Counted from the stretch's first letter, positions 33,353 through 44,172 are shown. The stretch is DNA of 64,000 nucleotides from Norana najaformis (GCA_964023275.1 OZ029916.1:47988249-48052248), one strand, 5' to 3'. Translations and numbers: made by a program. The notes: generated by a model not told the origin, from the letters alone.

Positions 33353-33388
33353 CATATAAAGCGCAGATAACGGCTATTTAAAGGTGTC
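33353..33388 (-). promoter_or_regulatory. P module
   Basis: GACACCTTTAAATAGCC and TTTATATG at 28 bp. H at 33216-33260 downstream, 33424-33472 upstream. Confidence 0.55.
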
Positions 33389-33544
33389 TAGGCAAAACAA
33401 TAAGATTAACATTATTTTTTTTCATATTTAGCGACAAATAGTGGCTGCCTGGACCGTTGACCTCAATCTCATCTTAGCAAATGACACCGATGATACCGAC
33501 TATCGAAATCCAAGAGCAAACTGCTTTATATGAACTGCGATTTT

Positions 33545-33828
<284 letters not shown>

Positions 33829-33896
33829 TACTGGCTTGAAGAAAAAAAGACGGAGAAATCAGACATATTGCGGTCGGATACACGTGGCGACGCCTA

Positions 33897-34145
33897 GCTG
33901 CTAAATGTGCTAACGCAAACGCGGTGATCAAATTATCTTCACTGTTGGATTCAATCCAACTGGGAGTTGGTGTACCAGTAGGCGCCGAAGCAGCAGTCCA
34001 TGGAACCCGCCGCTGAGCCACCTCGATGCCAACTGGTGGCGTTTTAGTCAAATTGGATTACGCCAACGCCTTCAATACTCTTCGCAGGGGCGCTCTATTA
34101 GAAGCGGTTGCAAGAGATATTCCTCACGCCGCAAATTCTTGCAGC
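33897..34145 (+). pseudogene. LINE RT palm fragment
   Basis: Plus-strand translation gives LGVGVPVGAEAAVHGTRR, then MPTGGVLVKLDYANAFNTLR and LLEAVARDIPHA, the finger/palm region of a LINE RT with the catalytic LDYANAF aspartate. A stop interrupts the middle. It probably belongs to the same family as 15114-15591 and 30985-31540. Confidence 0.72.
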
Positions 34146-34394
34146 CCGCTCTGAAGCCAAACTGCTTTAAAAAGAGACCTGTGTTTCATCTAGAAATTTT
34201 TATGAACGTTAACGGCCAAGACAGCCATATGATCTCAGTAAAGTTTTTATTCTAGGTGATACGTTTGGGTAATGTAAGGTTGACAGGTTTTGTTGAATAC
34301 GGAATAATTATACGACAAACTTTGGAATAACAATAATAACAGTAAAAATAATTTTAAAAATTAAAAATAAGAATAATAAGATTAATTTTAGAAA

Positions 34395-34433
34395 GACACC
34401 TTTATAATGTATTCATTCAACCATATATATAAA
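34395..34433 (+). promoter_or_regulatory. P module
   Basis: GACACCTTTATAATG, TATATATAAAG at 29 bp. H at 34203-34243 upstream. Confidence 0.55.
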
Positions 34434-34617
34434 GAAAGCTCAATGGCGCTGTGTTTATTCTTGCCGCCTTTCTTCTTCAAATGTCTATGTTAATAAATGT
34501 TGGAAACTACTGATCGGTAGATTGAGCAAAAGACGAAGACGTCATTCTCAGCCTAACTGTAACAAGATTACAGAATATTCTTATTCTGTTTGACTGTAGG
34601 ACTCTGCACCGATAACA

Positions 34618-34840
34618 ACTTATCGTAATCATATTCGTAATCTCGAGATTTCTACAGCGCTCAACGAAAGCTAAGTCGCGGGAACCGGCTTATTCACAGG
34701 CGCTCAGTCAATACAAAATCGATAGGCAAAAGGGTTCGGTACCGGTTAAAGATCCAAGAGTCAGGCAGAGTAGATGATGTTTGGGGTTGGAGATAAGAGG
34801 AAGAAGGGGTGTCAGGATGGTTCCTTCTGAAGATACAAAA
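34618..34840 (-). mobile_element. LINE 3' end, same family as 5240-5805
   Basis: Contains the TTCTACAGCGC and AAAACAAAATCGATAGGC blocks and the TCGTAATC tail shared with the copy at 5240-5805, plus the start of the RT-tail coding part. Truncated at about 34840. Confidence 0.65.
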
Positions 34841-35089
34841 CATTTTACTTATTTACTCACTCAAATCTACACTGTTTTTAATGGAGCTAATGAAGATAGG
34901 TGGATGGATTCTAAGCATTTAACAATATCTTATGGCACCAGAGGTCACTGACATCTTCGTTTGTTTACATTGTTTAACGACAGCTTAAAGCCAGATTTGG
35001 GTCCTAAGAAAAGGAGTTTACAATAATTTAGATTTGCACAGAAAGAGGGAACTTGAACAACGTAGTGCAAGAAATAATAAGGCTGGTAA

Positions 35090-35190
35090 CCTTGGCATAT
35101 CCAGGACAAACAAGTGATATTATTGAAACGGTTGCATGCGACGGTTTCACTGATGCACTCGTCAACCAAGACTTAGCACAGAAGGTAAGT
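35090..35190 (+). pseudogene. Possible LTR-retroelement gag remnant
   Basis: Plus translation around this point gives AYPGQTSDIIETVACDGF then DALVNQDLAQKV, which resembles the conserved AxPG-ACDAFxDAL-D-L block in gypsy/BEL gag-like proteins. Short and degraded; identification is tentative. Confidence 0.35.
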
Positions 35191-35935
35191 TAACGAGAAC
35201 CAGCCGACCTTGTAAAAGTATGGCCGAGTAAAACCAATAAAGAAGACCGAAAAATCGATGTTATTATTTTATTATTTTATTATTATGTCTTCTGTAATTC
35301 AGTCTGTTTTGCAGTGACTTTTGAATTCAGCTGCTAGGCTGACAGCTCGTTTTCCTCGTTTCTCCATCATCTCTCGGTAGTCCTGCATGCTTAACGAACT
35401 TGAATGGCTGCCTAAATTCCTTCCGTATTCAATTTAAAAGCAAAAGAGCTCTCGGGTCAGGCTGCCACAGCTTTTCTCATCTCTTTAGCCCTCCTGCTTC
35501 GGCCGTCCTCCGCCGTTTTAATTTTCCTCTTCTTATGGGCGCTCCCAGGATGACATCCTCAACGAAAACAACAACACCAGTGATAAACGGAAAAGAGTCT
35601 ATCCGAACTTCGTCCATAGAGTCCGATTTCAACTTTGAGTTTCGGTTTTTCAGGGGTCAAGAAAAGACAAAAAATCCATTCCGCAACCGACTGACTGAAC
35701 AATGTCTTAACTAATCTGTTGACTTCGATATCGTCGTCATCATAATACACAAGTCATCGATCGATGTCCATTTTGTTAGGAACATATCGTGTACATACTG
35801 GGCTCTAAATCGAGGAATTTTCTTAATTCTGTCACCATATGATAGTAGTCTCCACTGTTTAGCCATAACCCTCTTATGACACTCTATTTACATCGACCTT
35901 ACCTTACTTGTTCTGCTGACGAGGGATTCCCGATT

Positions 35936-36047
35936 GTAGTTCCTCAGGTTAACGACAGCTTATGGCATCAAAGACCGTTGCCGTCGCCCTCCTCCTTTAT
36001 CCAGGCTTGGGACTGGCACTACCCCCAAACAAGGCAGTGGCGGAGTT
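35936..36047 (-). mobile_element. B element, 112 bp, 12-bp target duplication
   Basis: GGATTCCCGATT at 35924-35935 and 36048-36059 (perfect). GGC...GCTG stem version. The duplicates at 6425 and 53990 lack this insertion at the same point. Confidence 0.9.
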
Positions 36048-36062
36048 GGATTCCCGATTAAA

Positions 36063-36136
36063 CAGACTTTATATAAAAGATCTGCTCGTTTAATCGGATT
36101 CCCGATTAAACGAGCAGATCTTTTATATAAAGTCTG
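36063..36136. repeat. Perfect 35-bp palindrome including a TATA box
   Basis: Arms 36063-36097 and 36102-36136 are exact inverse copies separated by ATTC. The palindrome contains the TATATAAA box of the minus-facing P module, so there is a mirrored TATA. Homologous loci at 6430 and 54204 have no palindrome. Confidence 0.92.
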
Positions 36137-36158
36137 TTGAAAACGTTTTAAAGGTGTC
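36122..36158 (-). promoter_or_regulatory. P module in palindrome
   Basis: GACACCTTTAAAACG and TTATATAAAA, inside the right arm of the 36063-36136 palindrome. B element at 35936 downstream. Confidence 0.58.
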
Positions 36159-36466
36159 TAAAGAAGCATTGCATTATCCTGTGTCTAGCGACATCTTGTG
36201 ATTCCTACTCTTGTATGCATATAGATAGGCATTTACATATATACAAACATACATAAATACTGACATACATCCATCTATACATACGTGCATGCATGCATAC
36301 ATTCATACACAAACATACATACATATATTCGTGCATGAATTAGTAAAATTTCTTGCTTAAGCAGGGCTTTGGTTTGGGGAATTATCTTATTTTCCTGTCG
36401 TTGTAGTATCGAGTATTTAGCGACATCTTGGGGCTTTGACTCCGCTTGATGGCGACGCGGTTGCCT

Positions 36467-36501
36467 TATATAGAGTCGTTCAACTCGGACTTAGAGGTGT
36501 C
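36467..36501 (-). promoter_or_regulatory. P module
   Basis: GACACCTCTAAGTCCG and CTATATAAGG. H at 36411-36460 downstream. Confidence 0.55.
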
Positions 36502-36599
36502 TAAATATTATTTGTACTATTTTTCGAATAGGCGAGGCTTTAAGTTATAGAATTGCATTGATGACCGGTAAAAATAGTTCCAGGAGTAGCAGTATTCAT

Positions 36600-36707
36600 T
36601 GTCTAACGATATTCTTAGCACGAGTCTAGCGTTGAACGACATCGCCCTCCTCCTTTATCCAAGCTTGGGACTGGCACCACCCGACTATAGGCAGAAATTT
36701 GGACGCC
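36600..36707 (-). mobile_element. B element, truncated
   Basis: AACGACATCGCCCTCC joins directly, lacking the inner loop as in 7009-7082. Confidence 0.6.
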
Positions 36708-36717
36708 GGTTTGTAAG

Positions 36718-36752
36718 TATATAATTTCTGAGGTAAAGGTTTTAAAGGAGTG
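36718..36752 (-). promoter_or_regulatory. P module, left side of CTTACC block
   Basis: CACTCCTTTAAAACC and TTATATAC. Faces away from 37245-37279. Confidence 0.48.
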
Positions 36753-36779
36753 TTGTTACTGCTTCAGAATGATCTTTCA

Positions 36780-37235
36780 ACCCCAGCAGGTAGCTCTAGG
36801 TTTAAAATAAACGAGCAGCATGATCATACTTACTTTGCCTTACCTTACCTAAACCTTTAATCATGCAGTCTTACTTTATCGCTAACTTAACTTAACCTTA
36901 CCTCACCTTACCTAAGCGGTTATCTAAACTTAATGTTTACGTTAACTTACCTCGACTCACCCTATCTTGCAGTACCTTAAGGGTTTCCTTTCTCAACGTT
37001 ACCTTACTGTACATTTCCTTACGTTAAGCTCAAACTCAGTTTACGACTGAATCATAGAATCCGATGATTTGTTTTTCTTTTGTCTCGATCGAAAATACCA
37101 AATTGAAACAAAAGGCGAACAGGAAAAGACGTATTCTCTGCAGAACCGCTGCTAGGGCGCTGGTCTAAGACTTAATCACCCGAAAAAACATTCGCCAGAT
37201 GGCCATCGAGGGCAACACACGCATCAAGGGCCGAA
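36780..37235 (+). repeat. CTTACC-rich block (K)
   Basis: Duplicate of 7290-7700, flanked by P at 36718 (minus) and 37245 (plus). Confidence 0.65.
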
Positions 37236-37244
37236 GAAGAAAAT

Positions 37245-37279
37245 GACACCTTTAATTCACGCACAACTCGTCAATAAAG
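37245..37279 (+). promoter_or_regulatory. P module, right side of CTTACC block
   Basis: GACACCTTTAATTCAC and AATAAAG at 28 bp. H at 37335-37375 downstream. Confidence 0.5.
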
Positions 37280-37461
37280 TAGACAATCGGACGCATGCTT
37301 ATCAGTAACTCTAGCAATAATAATACTACAAAGACAACGGCATTGGTAGCCACAAGTGCTTTGCTAAACGGTGTTTCTCATTCAACCACAGGATTAGCCT
37401 GGAAAACTGTAACTTAACGTAAGATTTTAATACCAAATTCACTGCTTAAATCAAGGCTTCT

Positions 37462-37790
37462 TTTAGATATCGCATCGTATCGTAACTCCGAGATTTCTCC
37501 GGCGCCCAACGAAAGCCGCGCCCCGGGGACCGACTTATTCGCAGGCGCTCAGTCAAAACAAAATCGACAGGCAAAAGGGTTCGGTTCCAGGTCAAGATCT
37601 AAAAGTCAGACGGAGAGACAGCGTGGCAGCTACTGGTGGTGGTGTTTGAGGTTGGAGAGGAGAAAGAGATAAGAGGAAGAAGGGGTGTCAGGGTACGATA
37701 TGTGAAAGAGGAATATTTTGAGTTTTGAGTGAAAGGCTGAAGCAGAAATTGCAAGCGGTGGAGGATCGATGAGTTTGTGTGATGGGTCAG
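37462..37790 (-). mobile_element. LINE 3' end insertion, absent from the duplicate locus
   Basis: Minus translation includes LAISASAFHSKLKIFLF. The matching position in the left duplicate (about 7959) reads straight from TCAAGGCTTCT into AAGATAGTTTCTG without it, so this LINE fragment inserted after the duplication. Confidence 0.7.
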
Positions 37791-37811
37791 AAAACTAATA
37801 CTTTGAAGGAA

Positions 37812-37915
37812 GATAGTTTCTGTTTAACGACGCCTGGTCAAAGAGAAGGTGATTAGCGACGTCGTGCTCCTTAATCCAGGCTTCTTACTGGCAGTATCCG
37901 ATTAAAGGCAGTTGT
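37812..37915 (-). mobile_element. B element, C variant
   Basis: GTTTAACGACGCCTGGTCA and GATTAGCGACGTCGTGC. Confidence 0.62.
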
Positions 37916-38305
37916 ACATTTAACCGTTTCAACGACTATCTTTAAAAGATACGGGTAGTTTCGAAAGATCTATCGTTTCAAATAATAATAGTTTCCGTTG
38001 TTTAACGACATCTTGCGGCTGGCATGACCGTTGACGTCGATCTCACCTTATATAATAAAATACACCAGGATTTAGTACATATGGTATGTTGATTGGTTCC
38101 CAAAGTGTAACGACATCTTATGGCAACGCAGGCCGTCGACTTCGATTCGAAAAATATTTTTAACAGTCTTACTTTGAGCTGTTCTTAAATTGCTTAGCAG
38201 TAGAACGAAAAGTGTAATGAAATCAAATGGCAGCATTGACCGCTTACGTCCATGCAAATGTTCTAAATGAAAAACAGCCTAAATTAATTAGTAATAGCTG
38301 CAATG

Positions 38306-39514
38306 AGAAGGTATGCAGAGGAAGCGATGAGCGAGGAACAAGCAGGATTCAGGAAAGAACGAGGAACAATGGACCAGATATTTGTAATCAGGCAACTGTC
38401 AGAAAAGTACGTCGGAATGAATAGAACACTATATAACAACTTTATTGACTACAAACAGGCGTTTGACAGCGTGTGGCAAGAAGGTTTATGGAAAGTACTG
38501 AGACACTGTGGAGTACCAGAGGAATTAGTGATGTTAATAGAAGATATATACAGCAAATCGAAAAGCGCAGTAAGAGTAGAGGGAGAGCTAACGGAATGGT
38601 TTACGATAAAAGTAGGGCTAAGACAAGGATGTGGAATGTCATCGGATCTGTTCAATATGTTGCTAGAAATAGTGATGAGACTTGCCAAAGGAGAGGAAGA
38701 ACACGGGATAAACCTAAATGGACGACCACTGAGTAACCTCCGCTTCGCAGATGACATAGACCTGATAGCTGACACACAAGGGAAGCTACAGGACATAACA
38801 AACAGGGTGGATGGCAGCAGCAAGAGAATGGGTCTCAAAATCAACGTGGAAAAAACAAAAACAATGGTAATTGGAAAACATCATGAGGATTTACAGATAA
38901 GAATAGAAAAAGGAATATTGGAGCAGGTTACCAGATTCGTCTATCTTGGAGGACTAATAACAGAAGATGGAAAATGTGAAGAGGACATCAAACGAAGAAT
39001 TGGATTGGCGTGTACAGCATTCGGAAAACTGGGAAAAATGTGGAAGGCAAGAAACATCTCCATCAGAACAAAGATGAAACTCTATCATACCTTAGTAGAA
39101 CCGATATTACTATACGGATCAGAGTGCTGGTGCTTGAGAAAAGAAGACGAACGGAGACTATTGGTGGCAGAGATGGGCTGGCTAAGAAGAATAATAGGCA
39201 GAAGCAGAAGAGAAAAGATCAGAAATGAAAAAACACGAGAAGAACTGGGAGTTGATGAAACAATAGTAGAAACAATCACAAAGAGAAGACTCAGATGGTT
39301 TGGGCATGTGATCAGAATGACGCAACAAAGACTACCAAACGCTGCATTGCACGGACACATAGAAGGAAAGAGAAGCAGAGGAAGACAACGAAAGACCTGG
39401 ATAGATAATGTTAAAGAAGATCTGAGAGAAAGAGGCACAAGCTTGATTGGAGTTAGAGAAACAATCAGGAACAGAGAAGTTTGGAGAAGTTTCATAAAGG
39501 CCTCATCGCCATAA
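38306..39514 (+). pseudogene. 5'-truncated LINE reverse transcriptase, long open frame
   Basis: Non-LTR retrotransposon reverse transcriptase of the RTE/Jockey-like type, about 400 aa and uninterrupted. Counting from an in-frame ATG at 38303, finger/palm motifs are EEQAGFRKERG (11-21), FIDYKQAFDSVW (47-58, catalytic D49), LRQGCGMSSDLFN (106-118), LRFADDIDL (146-154, catalytic D150 and D151), GLKINVEKTKTM (177-188) and thumb FVYLGGLITEDGK (212-224). The C-terminal part holds YGSECWCLRKEDERRL and RRLRWFGHVIRM, usual in this group. There is no endonuclease domain, so the copy is 5'-truncated. The ATG itself belongs to the target: GCAATG flanks the insertion at 38300-38305 and 39539-39544. The homologous site at about 8490 lacks the insertion. 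It is therefore a dead-on-arrival copy despite the open frame. Confidence 0.88.
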
Positions 39515-39540
39515 ATGGCGGAAGAGAAGACAGAAGAAGC

Positions 39541-39640
39541 AATGTTTAACAACATCTTATGGCATGAAAAGCCGTTAATGTCCCATCCTCCTTCATCAAG
39601 GCTTCAGACTGGCACTACCCGAATACAGCAGTGAGGGAGA
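39541..39640 (-). mobile_element. B element next to RT insertion
   Basis: Starts at AATGTTTAACAACATC immediately after the RT copy; its 3' flank was split by that insertion. Confidence 0.68.
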
Positions 39641-39651
39641 TGTACATGCAT

Positions 39652-39767
39652 AGTAGTAGTGCCAGTGTTTAACGACATCTTATGGCATCAAAGGCCGTTG
39701 ACGTCGCCCTCCTCTTTTATCCAGGCTTGGGACTGGCACTACCCGCAAACAAAGCAGTGGCGGAGTT
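39652..39767 (-). mobile_element. B element, 116 bp, with empty site
   Basis: Flanked by TACATGCAT and TACATGAAT (one difference). The left duplicate at 8594-8606 (GTGCATGAATTAA) is the unoccupied site. Stem version GACGTC/GATGTC. Confidence 0.85.
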
Positions 39768-39790
39768 ACATGAATTAAGCAAAATTACAT

Positions 39791-39825
39791 TTATATAATT
39801 TTGGCGAATGCGAATAAAAGGTGTC
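39791..39825 (-). promoter_or_regulatory. P module
   Basis: GACACCTTTTATTCGC and TTATATAA, 28 bp. B elements at 39652 and 39541 downstream. Confidence 0.58.
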
Positions 39826-40006
39826 TAAGCCTTACCTTTAATACAAGCATCGAGAGTTCAATTCCATCTATGTGTGTAACGCACGGCTATTAGCGGAGTA
39901 GCTTCTTGTGCCACCGACATCGCTGTCTCTTCTATTATCAGTGCATTACTACATAGCCTAATTGAACGAAACGATCAGATGCCCTCTGGTGTCACGGCTG
40001 TGTTTC

Positions 40007-40042
40007 AACACCTTTAAGTTGCTATACTCAGGTTATATAAAT
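40007..40042 (+). promoter_or_regulatory. P module
   Basis: AACACCTTTAAGTTGC and TATATAAATA, 27 bp. The 26-bp retroposed fragment (40072-40097) lies just downstream. Confidence 0.55.
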
Positions 40043-40071
40043 AACCGCAGTAACGGCAGTTTATATTATGA

Positions 40072-40097
40072 GATGTCGTTAAAGTGATAAATAAAAA
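40072..40097 (+). mobile_element. 26-bp 5'-truncated insertion of the H 3' end
   Basis: GATGTCGTTAAA followed by an A-rich tail (GTGATAAATAAAAA) between perfect 14-bp copies of AGTTTATATTATGA (40058-40071 and 40098-40111). The left duplicate at 9259-9272 has one copy only. Confidence 0.88.
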
Positions 40098-40128
40098 AGT
40101 TTATATTATGACAATTCCTAAAAATTAA

Positions 40129-40240
40129 TCTCTGCCACTCGTGGTGCCAGTCCCAACCCTGGATAAAGAAGAAGGGCGACGGCAACGGCCTTTGATGCCA
40201 TTGGATGTCGTAAAAACAGTGGAACTTCTACTGCAATCGT
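40129..40240 (+). mobile_element. B element
   Basis: Counterpart of 9291-9394 in the direct duplication; stem broken by GGATGTCGTAA. Confidence 0.7.
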
Positions 40241-40529
40241 TAGAAGTCATTTTCGATTATATTCTTTGCTTCCAGCGTTTCTTAAGTTCATATGTAATGT
40301 GAAGTCGATGTTAACAGATATGGCATCCACGAGATGTCGATAAAACCCTTGAAACTAATATCATACTATCTCCCTCCAAGCATCGACTCTGTGAGGTCTG
40401 TAAGTCAGTTGTGTGCCTCTTGTTGTGTCCAAATATTCCTGTGGATAATGAAAAGAACATACAAATTTCAGCCGAAAACCAAAGATCAAGCGGGCGGCGA
40501 AATAATAATGCCACACTGTGTACCACTAA

Positions 40530-40565
40530 GACACCTTTAAATTGTGTTTTACGTTTCCTATATAT
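40530..40565 (+). promoter_or_regulatory. P module broken by piggyBac
   Basis: GACACCTTTAAATTGTG and TATATAT ending exactly at the transposon edge (40566). The other half, TATATAAAAAG, resumes at 42593. Confidence 0.65.
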
Positions 40566-42591
40566 CCCTTTCGTTCCCGATTTAATTTTTTTAAGGAAAA
40601 ATATTTCATTGACTTATTTTAAACCAATAACATACATGTACTCTGAAACGTAAAGATTGAAAGTTTAATCAAAAACTTCATTTTGGATATGTTTTTGGGA
40701 ATGACTCCATTTGGCATCTACGGGACTTTATGTCTGAACTTAGAATTAAATGACACACAAGAATGCTTAAACAAGTGTACAATCATCAATAGCAAGTGTA
40801 CTAAGTAAGGAAGCAGTTTTTATCCTTGGTTACAAAGGTGGCAGTTACACTTGATGCATTTACACTCGCACATAACTCTGACGAACTCCGTAACTCTCTG
40901 CTTTGGTTCCAGATGAGCTGGAAAGTGTCAGACGTTGTCATACTGCACCACATCACTGGCAACAATAATAGATTCCTTACTGGGACAAGCTGGTCTTCCT
41001 GATCCATCTCCTAATATGGGAGTGGATGGCACTTGCTCTTCTGCCACTGCAGTCAGTGATGGATATCCACGCGTTCGAGTGGATGTTGTTGGCAGCTTAT
41101 TCTCCTGTATGAGTGCCTCACCGATGACTGGTGTGAATTCAGTGAGATCTAGCTGTTCTCGTTTTGGTTGGTTCTTCTGTTCTACAAGTCGACGAATATA
41201 ACAGCCAACCATTGATCACAGCCAGGTTCAGTGCCAACAAGAACACACGCCTGTACCACTTTGGACTTTTATGGTCAATCTTGTGCAGTGACATCAGCCT
41301 GTCGAACAGATCCACACCACCCATGTGCTATTCTTCCACAATAGCTGGAAATGGCTGTTGACATAATTATGCTGTTTCCTGTCCCATCTCTTGACCGATG
41401 TCATTGGCTCCATAGCAGTGTGGGTTGGTGACAGCTGCACAGAGGAATTATCAAGCCACTGTACCACAGCTAGACCAGAGTTAGCATCAACAGCTGCGTC
41501 AGCGGCTCCTCGACCCTCTTTCTTCAGTTCTTTCTCAGATTTTAGGGGACAGCCTCTCAGTCGATTTGATCTCACGTTGCCACTGTCAGTTTGGAATTGG
41601 ACACAATGACCAGCTTAGATGTTGCTTTGCTCCACAATGTGTTCATTCGATGCTTGTGGAAAGAAATGTCGAAAGTATTCCACTGGAGCTTGGTTGTCTG
41701 GAGGTTCACTGAACCGTCCTTTGCAAGTCATGTCCCAAGGCTTCAGAGCAGACACTTTTTGAAATCTACGACTGAATTGCTTCTCTGAGCGTGAAGAAGG
41801 ATGTTGCTGTAGAGCTCCTTGATTTACTTGGTCCTTGCAAAACAGTTGCGCAAGTGGCAGGTCATCTTTGTTCAAAAGTTCAAAAGTTCAACAAGTGGTA
41901 TTTCATCTTCACTAGAGGTTCCACCAATGTTTTCTGCATGTGATAACTATTCATAGTTGCAGTCTGATTTGTTTTCTGGGGCTGAAATATCAACATCTGG
42001 TAACAAAACAAGATGTGCAGCCTTTTGAACACACTCCTTGTTTTGCGCTGTTCGAAATCACAATCTATTATCTCAATAACCCTAAAATATTGAAATTACA
42101 AAAAAATTACATGAAAAGTTATTTCTCAATAGTTGGAGAAACAAATTCATTATTTGCTGTTGAGTCAAAATAGTAAAACAGAAACATCAAGAAATGTAGT
42201 CCCATACATGGTTTCAACCATTGATGCCCATTGACTCCAAATGGAGTCATGTCGAAAACTCACTTTTTCTTTTAGAAATTTCACCAAATAACATAAAAAC
42301 TTATCTGCATAGTCAAAGCATATACATATAAGCAACAAAACAATTTTCTTACCTTTCGATATCTTTTGTTGCATAATAAAAATGGCTGCCAAAGGAAACG
42401 AGCTGATTAGCTGCACGAAGCCAATGTTTAGACTATTATTGTGGCGCCATCTAGCTAAATAAAATCATGCTAGCCTATTTCAAAGACTCAGTATTATACG
42501 CAAATTGATCAGAAATTAATCATGGTTACTTATATTTGGAAATATTGTGGAAAAATAACACTTTACTCTGATGTCATTGGGAACGAAAGGG
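40566..42591 (-). mobile_element. Internally deleted piggyBac-type element with 13-bp terminal repeats
   Basis: A 2,026-bp element bounded by CCCTTTCGTTCCC (40566-40578) and its exact inverse GGGAACGAAAGGG (42579-42591). Both ends abut TATATA-type sequence rather than TTAA, so the duplicated target is TATA or ATAT/ATATAT; repeats at the junction make the exact call ambiguous. The duplicate locus near 10062 (TATATATAA, no insertion) is the empty site. The insertion splits the TATA box of a promoter-like module from its downstream sequence. The interior carries remnants of a minus-strand transposase. Confidence 0.85.
40930..41875 (-). pseudogene. Decayed PGBD-like transposase, catalytic core deleted
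   Basis: Read right to left, the first block (41875-41615) ends in EPPDNQAPVEYFRHFF and EHIVEQSN, which match the conserved N-terminal DDE_Tnp_1_7 segment of PGBD-type proteins. It then jumps to RSNRLRGCPL, VVQWLDNSSVQL and MEPMTSVKRWDRKQ (41575-41390), normally some 250 residues further on. MGGVDLFDRLMSLHKI (third catalytic Asp) and KWYRRVFLLALNLAVINGW (41324-41200) follow in another frame, then a TEFTPVIGEALI tail. The segment carrying the first two catalytic aspartates is missing, so the protein cannot be active. It differs clearly from the intact transposase at 61999-63903. Confidence 0.8.
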
Positions 42592-43275
42592 ATATATAAA
42601 AAGTCGTTTAATCACTATTGACTGCCACTGGTTAACATTGGAACTACTGCTACTAAAATATACGCTTCTTAATTACGAGTCCCATGCAAGTAATTATCAG
42701 CGAATGTCAACAAGTGCAAAGTCAAGTCTTGTGCCTCCGAAGCGTTTTTGGGTGGTAGGAGGAACAGACCTTCGCCAAATACATTACAACCTGATACAAC
42801 TACATTCTACAACTGGAATGGAAGAAGAAGGAAGTGACCGATCGACTGCTGAAGAGTTAACACCTGGCGATGGAGGAAAGGAAAAGTCTCCTCAAAAGTC
42901 AACTGCGATCGACCTAAGCAGAAGATGTGTCACCGACGGACGCCATCTGTTGACGGGGAGATTCCCCTTCTCACCCGTTGGTCGTCAGTCACAGCGAACA
43001 GGGAAAGTGCGTACGTAGCGCTTGGAGTCGACGGCCACGTATGTTTTACCAACTTAGAGAGAAAAAACAAACAAGAAAATGCAACGAGAATATCGAATGA
43101 AACTGCGTAGGAACGAAAACAAGAAATAAAAGAGAAAATAAAAAATTAATATGAAACACTGAAAATAAGTAAAAAATTTTTCTGCTGCCAACTCAAACAA
43201 CAACGACGTCGCCAACTAAAACAGAACAGACAACAAATATGTTCCAAACCATTCAACCGTACAATTATTTTCCAA

Positions 43276-43320
43276 TCGACGTCAACGTTTTCGATGTCAT
43301 ACGATGTCGTTAAACTGTCG
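43276..43320 (+). repeat. Isolated stem-loop H
   Basis: ATCGACGTCAACGTTTTCG, GATGTCGTTAAACTGTCGG; the 51470-51512 copy has GATGTTGTTAAACTGTTGG. Confidence 0.6.
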
Positions 43321-43542
43321 GATCCCACCCCCAATCGGTTGAATGATAATAAAAATCACCATAAAGCCTGTGGCCTAAGTTGAACACAAATCTTGACATA
43401 TTTTAAAACAATATTTAAGATCGATGTTTTCCTCATATAACAAGTTTATTGAGCAGAACAGTAAAATCTGCACGAAAGGTTTCTCAAACTTATACACAAT
43501 ATTGTTAAACACTCGAACCTGTTAATAATACAAAACATTTTA

Positions 43543-43577
43543 GACACCTTTCAAACGGTTTTATCAATGCTATATAA
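43543..43577 (+). promoter_or_regulatory. P module
   Basis: GACACCTTTCAAACGG, TATATAAT at 28 bp, then AATTTTGTTCAATCG. H at 43628-43675. Confidence 0.6.
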
Positions 43578-43769
43578 TTCTCAATTTTGTTCAATCGATG
43601 TCTGCTCTTGCAATGACTATGAAAGGTGATGTCGACGAAATGGCCCAGTCAGCCGCCAGATGTCTTTAAAACAATGGAAACGACTAAAGAGAAATGTCAC
43701 ACAAATGTTGTACAATACGAATTTACCAACTTATGTATTCATCAGTTGCCTTCTATCGCTACATCTCTG

Positions 43770-43876
43770 TAACCCTTACTCGGACACAGCCTTCAGTCGG
43801 GTGATGGCAGTCGGAACCCCGGATGAAGGAGGCGACGACGCTTATCATCTTCGCTGTGACACAGCTAAATATTAAC
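43770..43876 (+). mobile_element. B element, C variant
   Basis: CAGCCTTCAGTCGGGTGATG to GTGACACAGCTAAAT. Confidence 0.62.
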
Positions 43877-43947
43877 TAATTAAATTGAGAATTGTCAGCA
43901 TCAAAATAACTTGTATGGGGACCCTGTTATTTATAAAAGGCCTTCTA

Positions 43948-43982
43948 GACACCTTTAATTCGCTTTATTGAGCGTTATAGTC
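43948..43982 (+). promoter_or_regulatory. P module
   Basis: GACACCTTTAATTCGC, TATAGTC at 28 bp. C-variant element at 44064 downstream; matches the 387 locus. Confidence 0.52.
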
Positions 43983-44063
43983 TTATTTCAGCTTTTAATA
44001 AAGTACATGTAAGGTTTCATATAGCAGATGTCGAATGGAATATTTTGCAATACGGCGTCTTTG

Positions 44064-44172
44064 AACTCCATCACTGCCTTAAGTCGGGTAATGCCAGTCG
44101 GAAGCCCGGATGAAAGAGAAAGACGTCGCGTAATCATCTTCGTTATGACACATCGTCGTTAAACAGACACTA
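44064..44172 (+). mobile_element. B element, C variant
   Basis: AACTCCATCACTGCC to CATCGTCGTTAAACAGAC. Confidence 0.66.

Larger units (their letters stand above)
35575..42640. repeat. Right copy of direct duplication
   Basis: Right-only insertions relative to 6075-10110: B at 35936-36047, LINE 3' end at 37462-37790, RT at 38306-39538, B at 39652-39767, a 26-bp fragment at 40072-40097 and piggyBac at 40566-42591. Confidence 0.8.
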
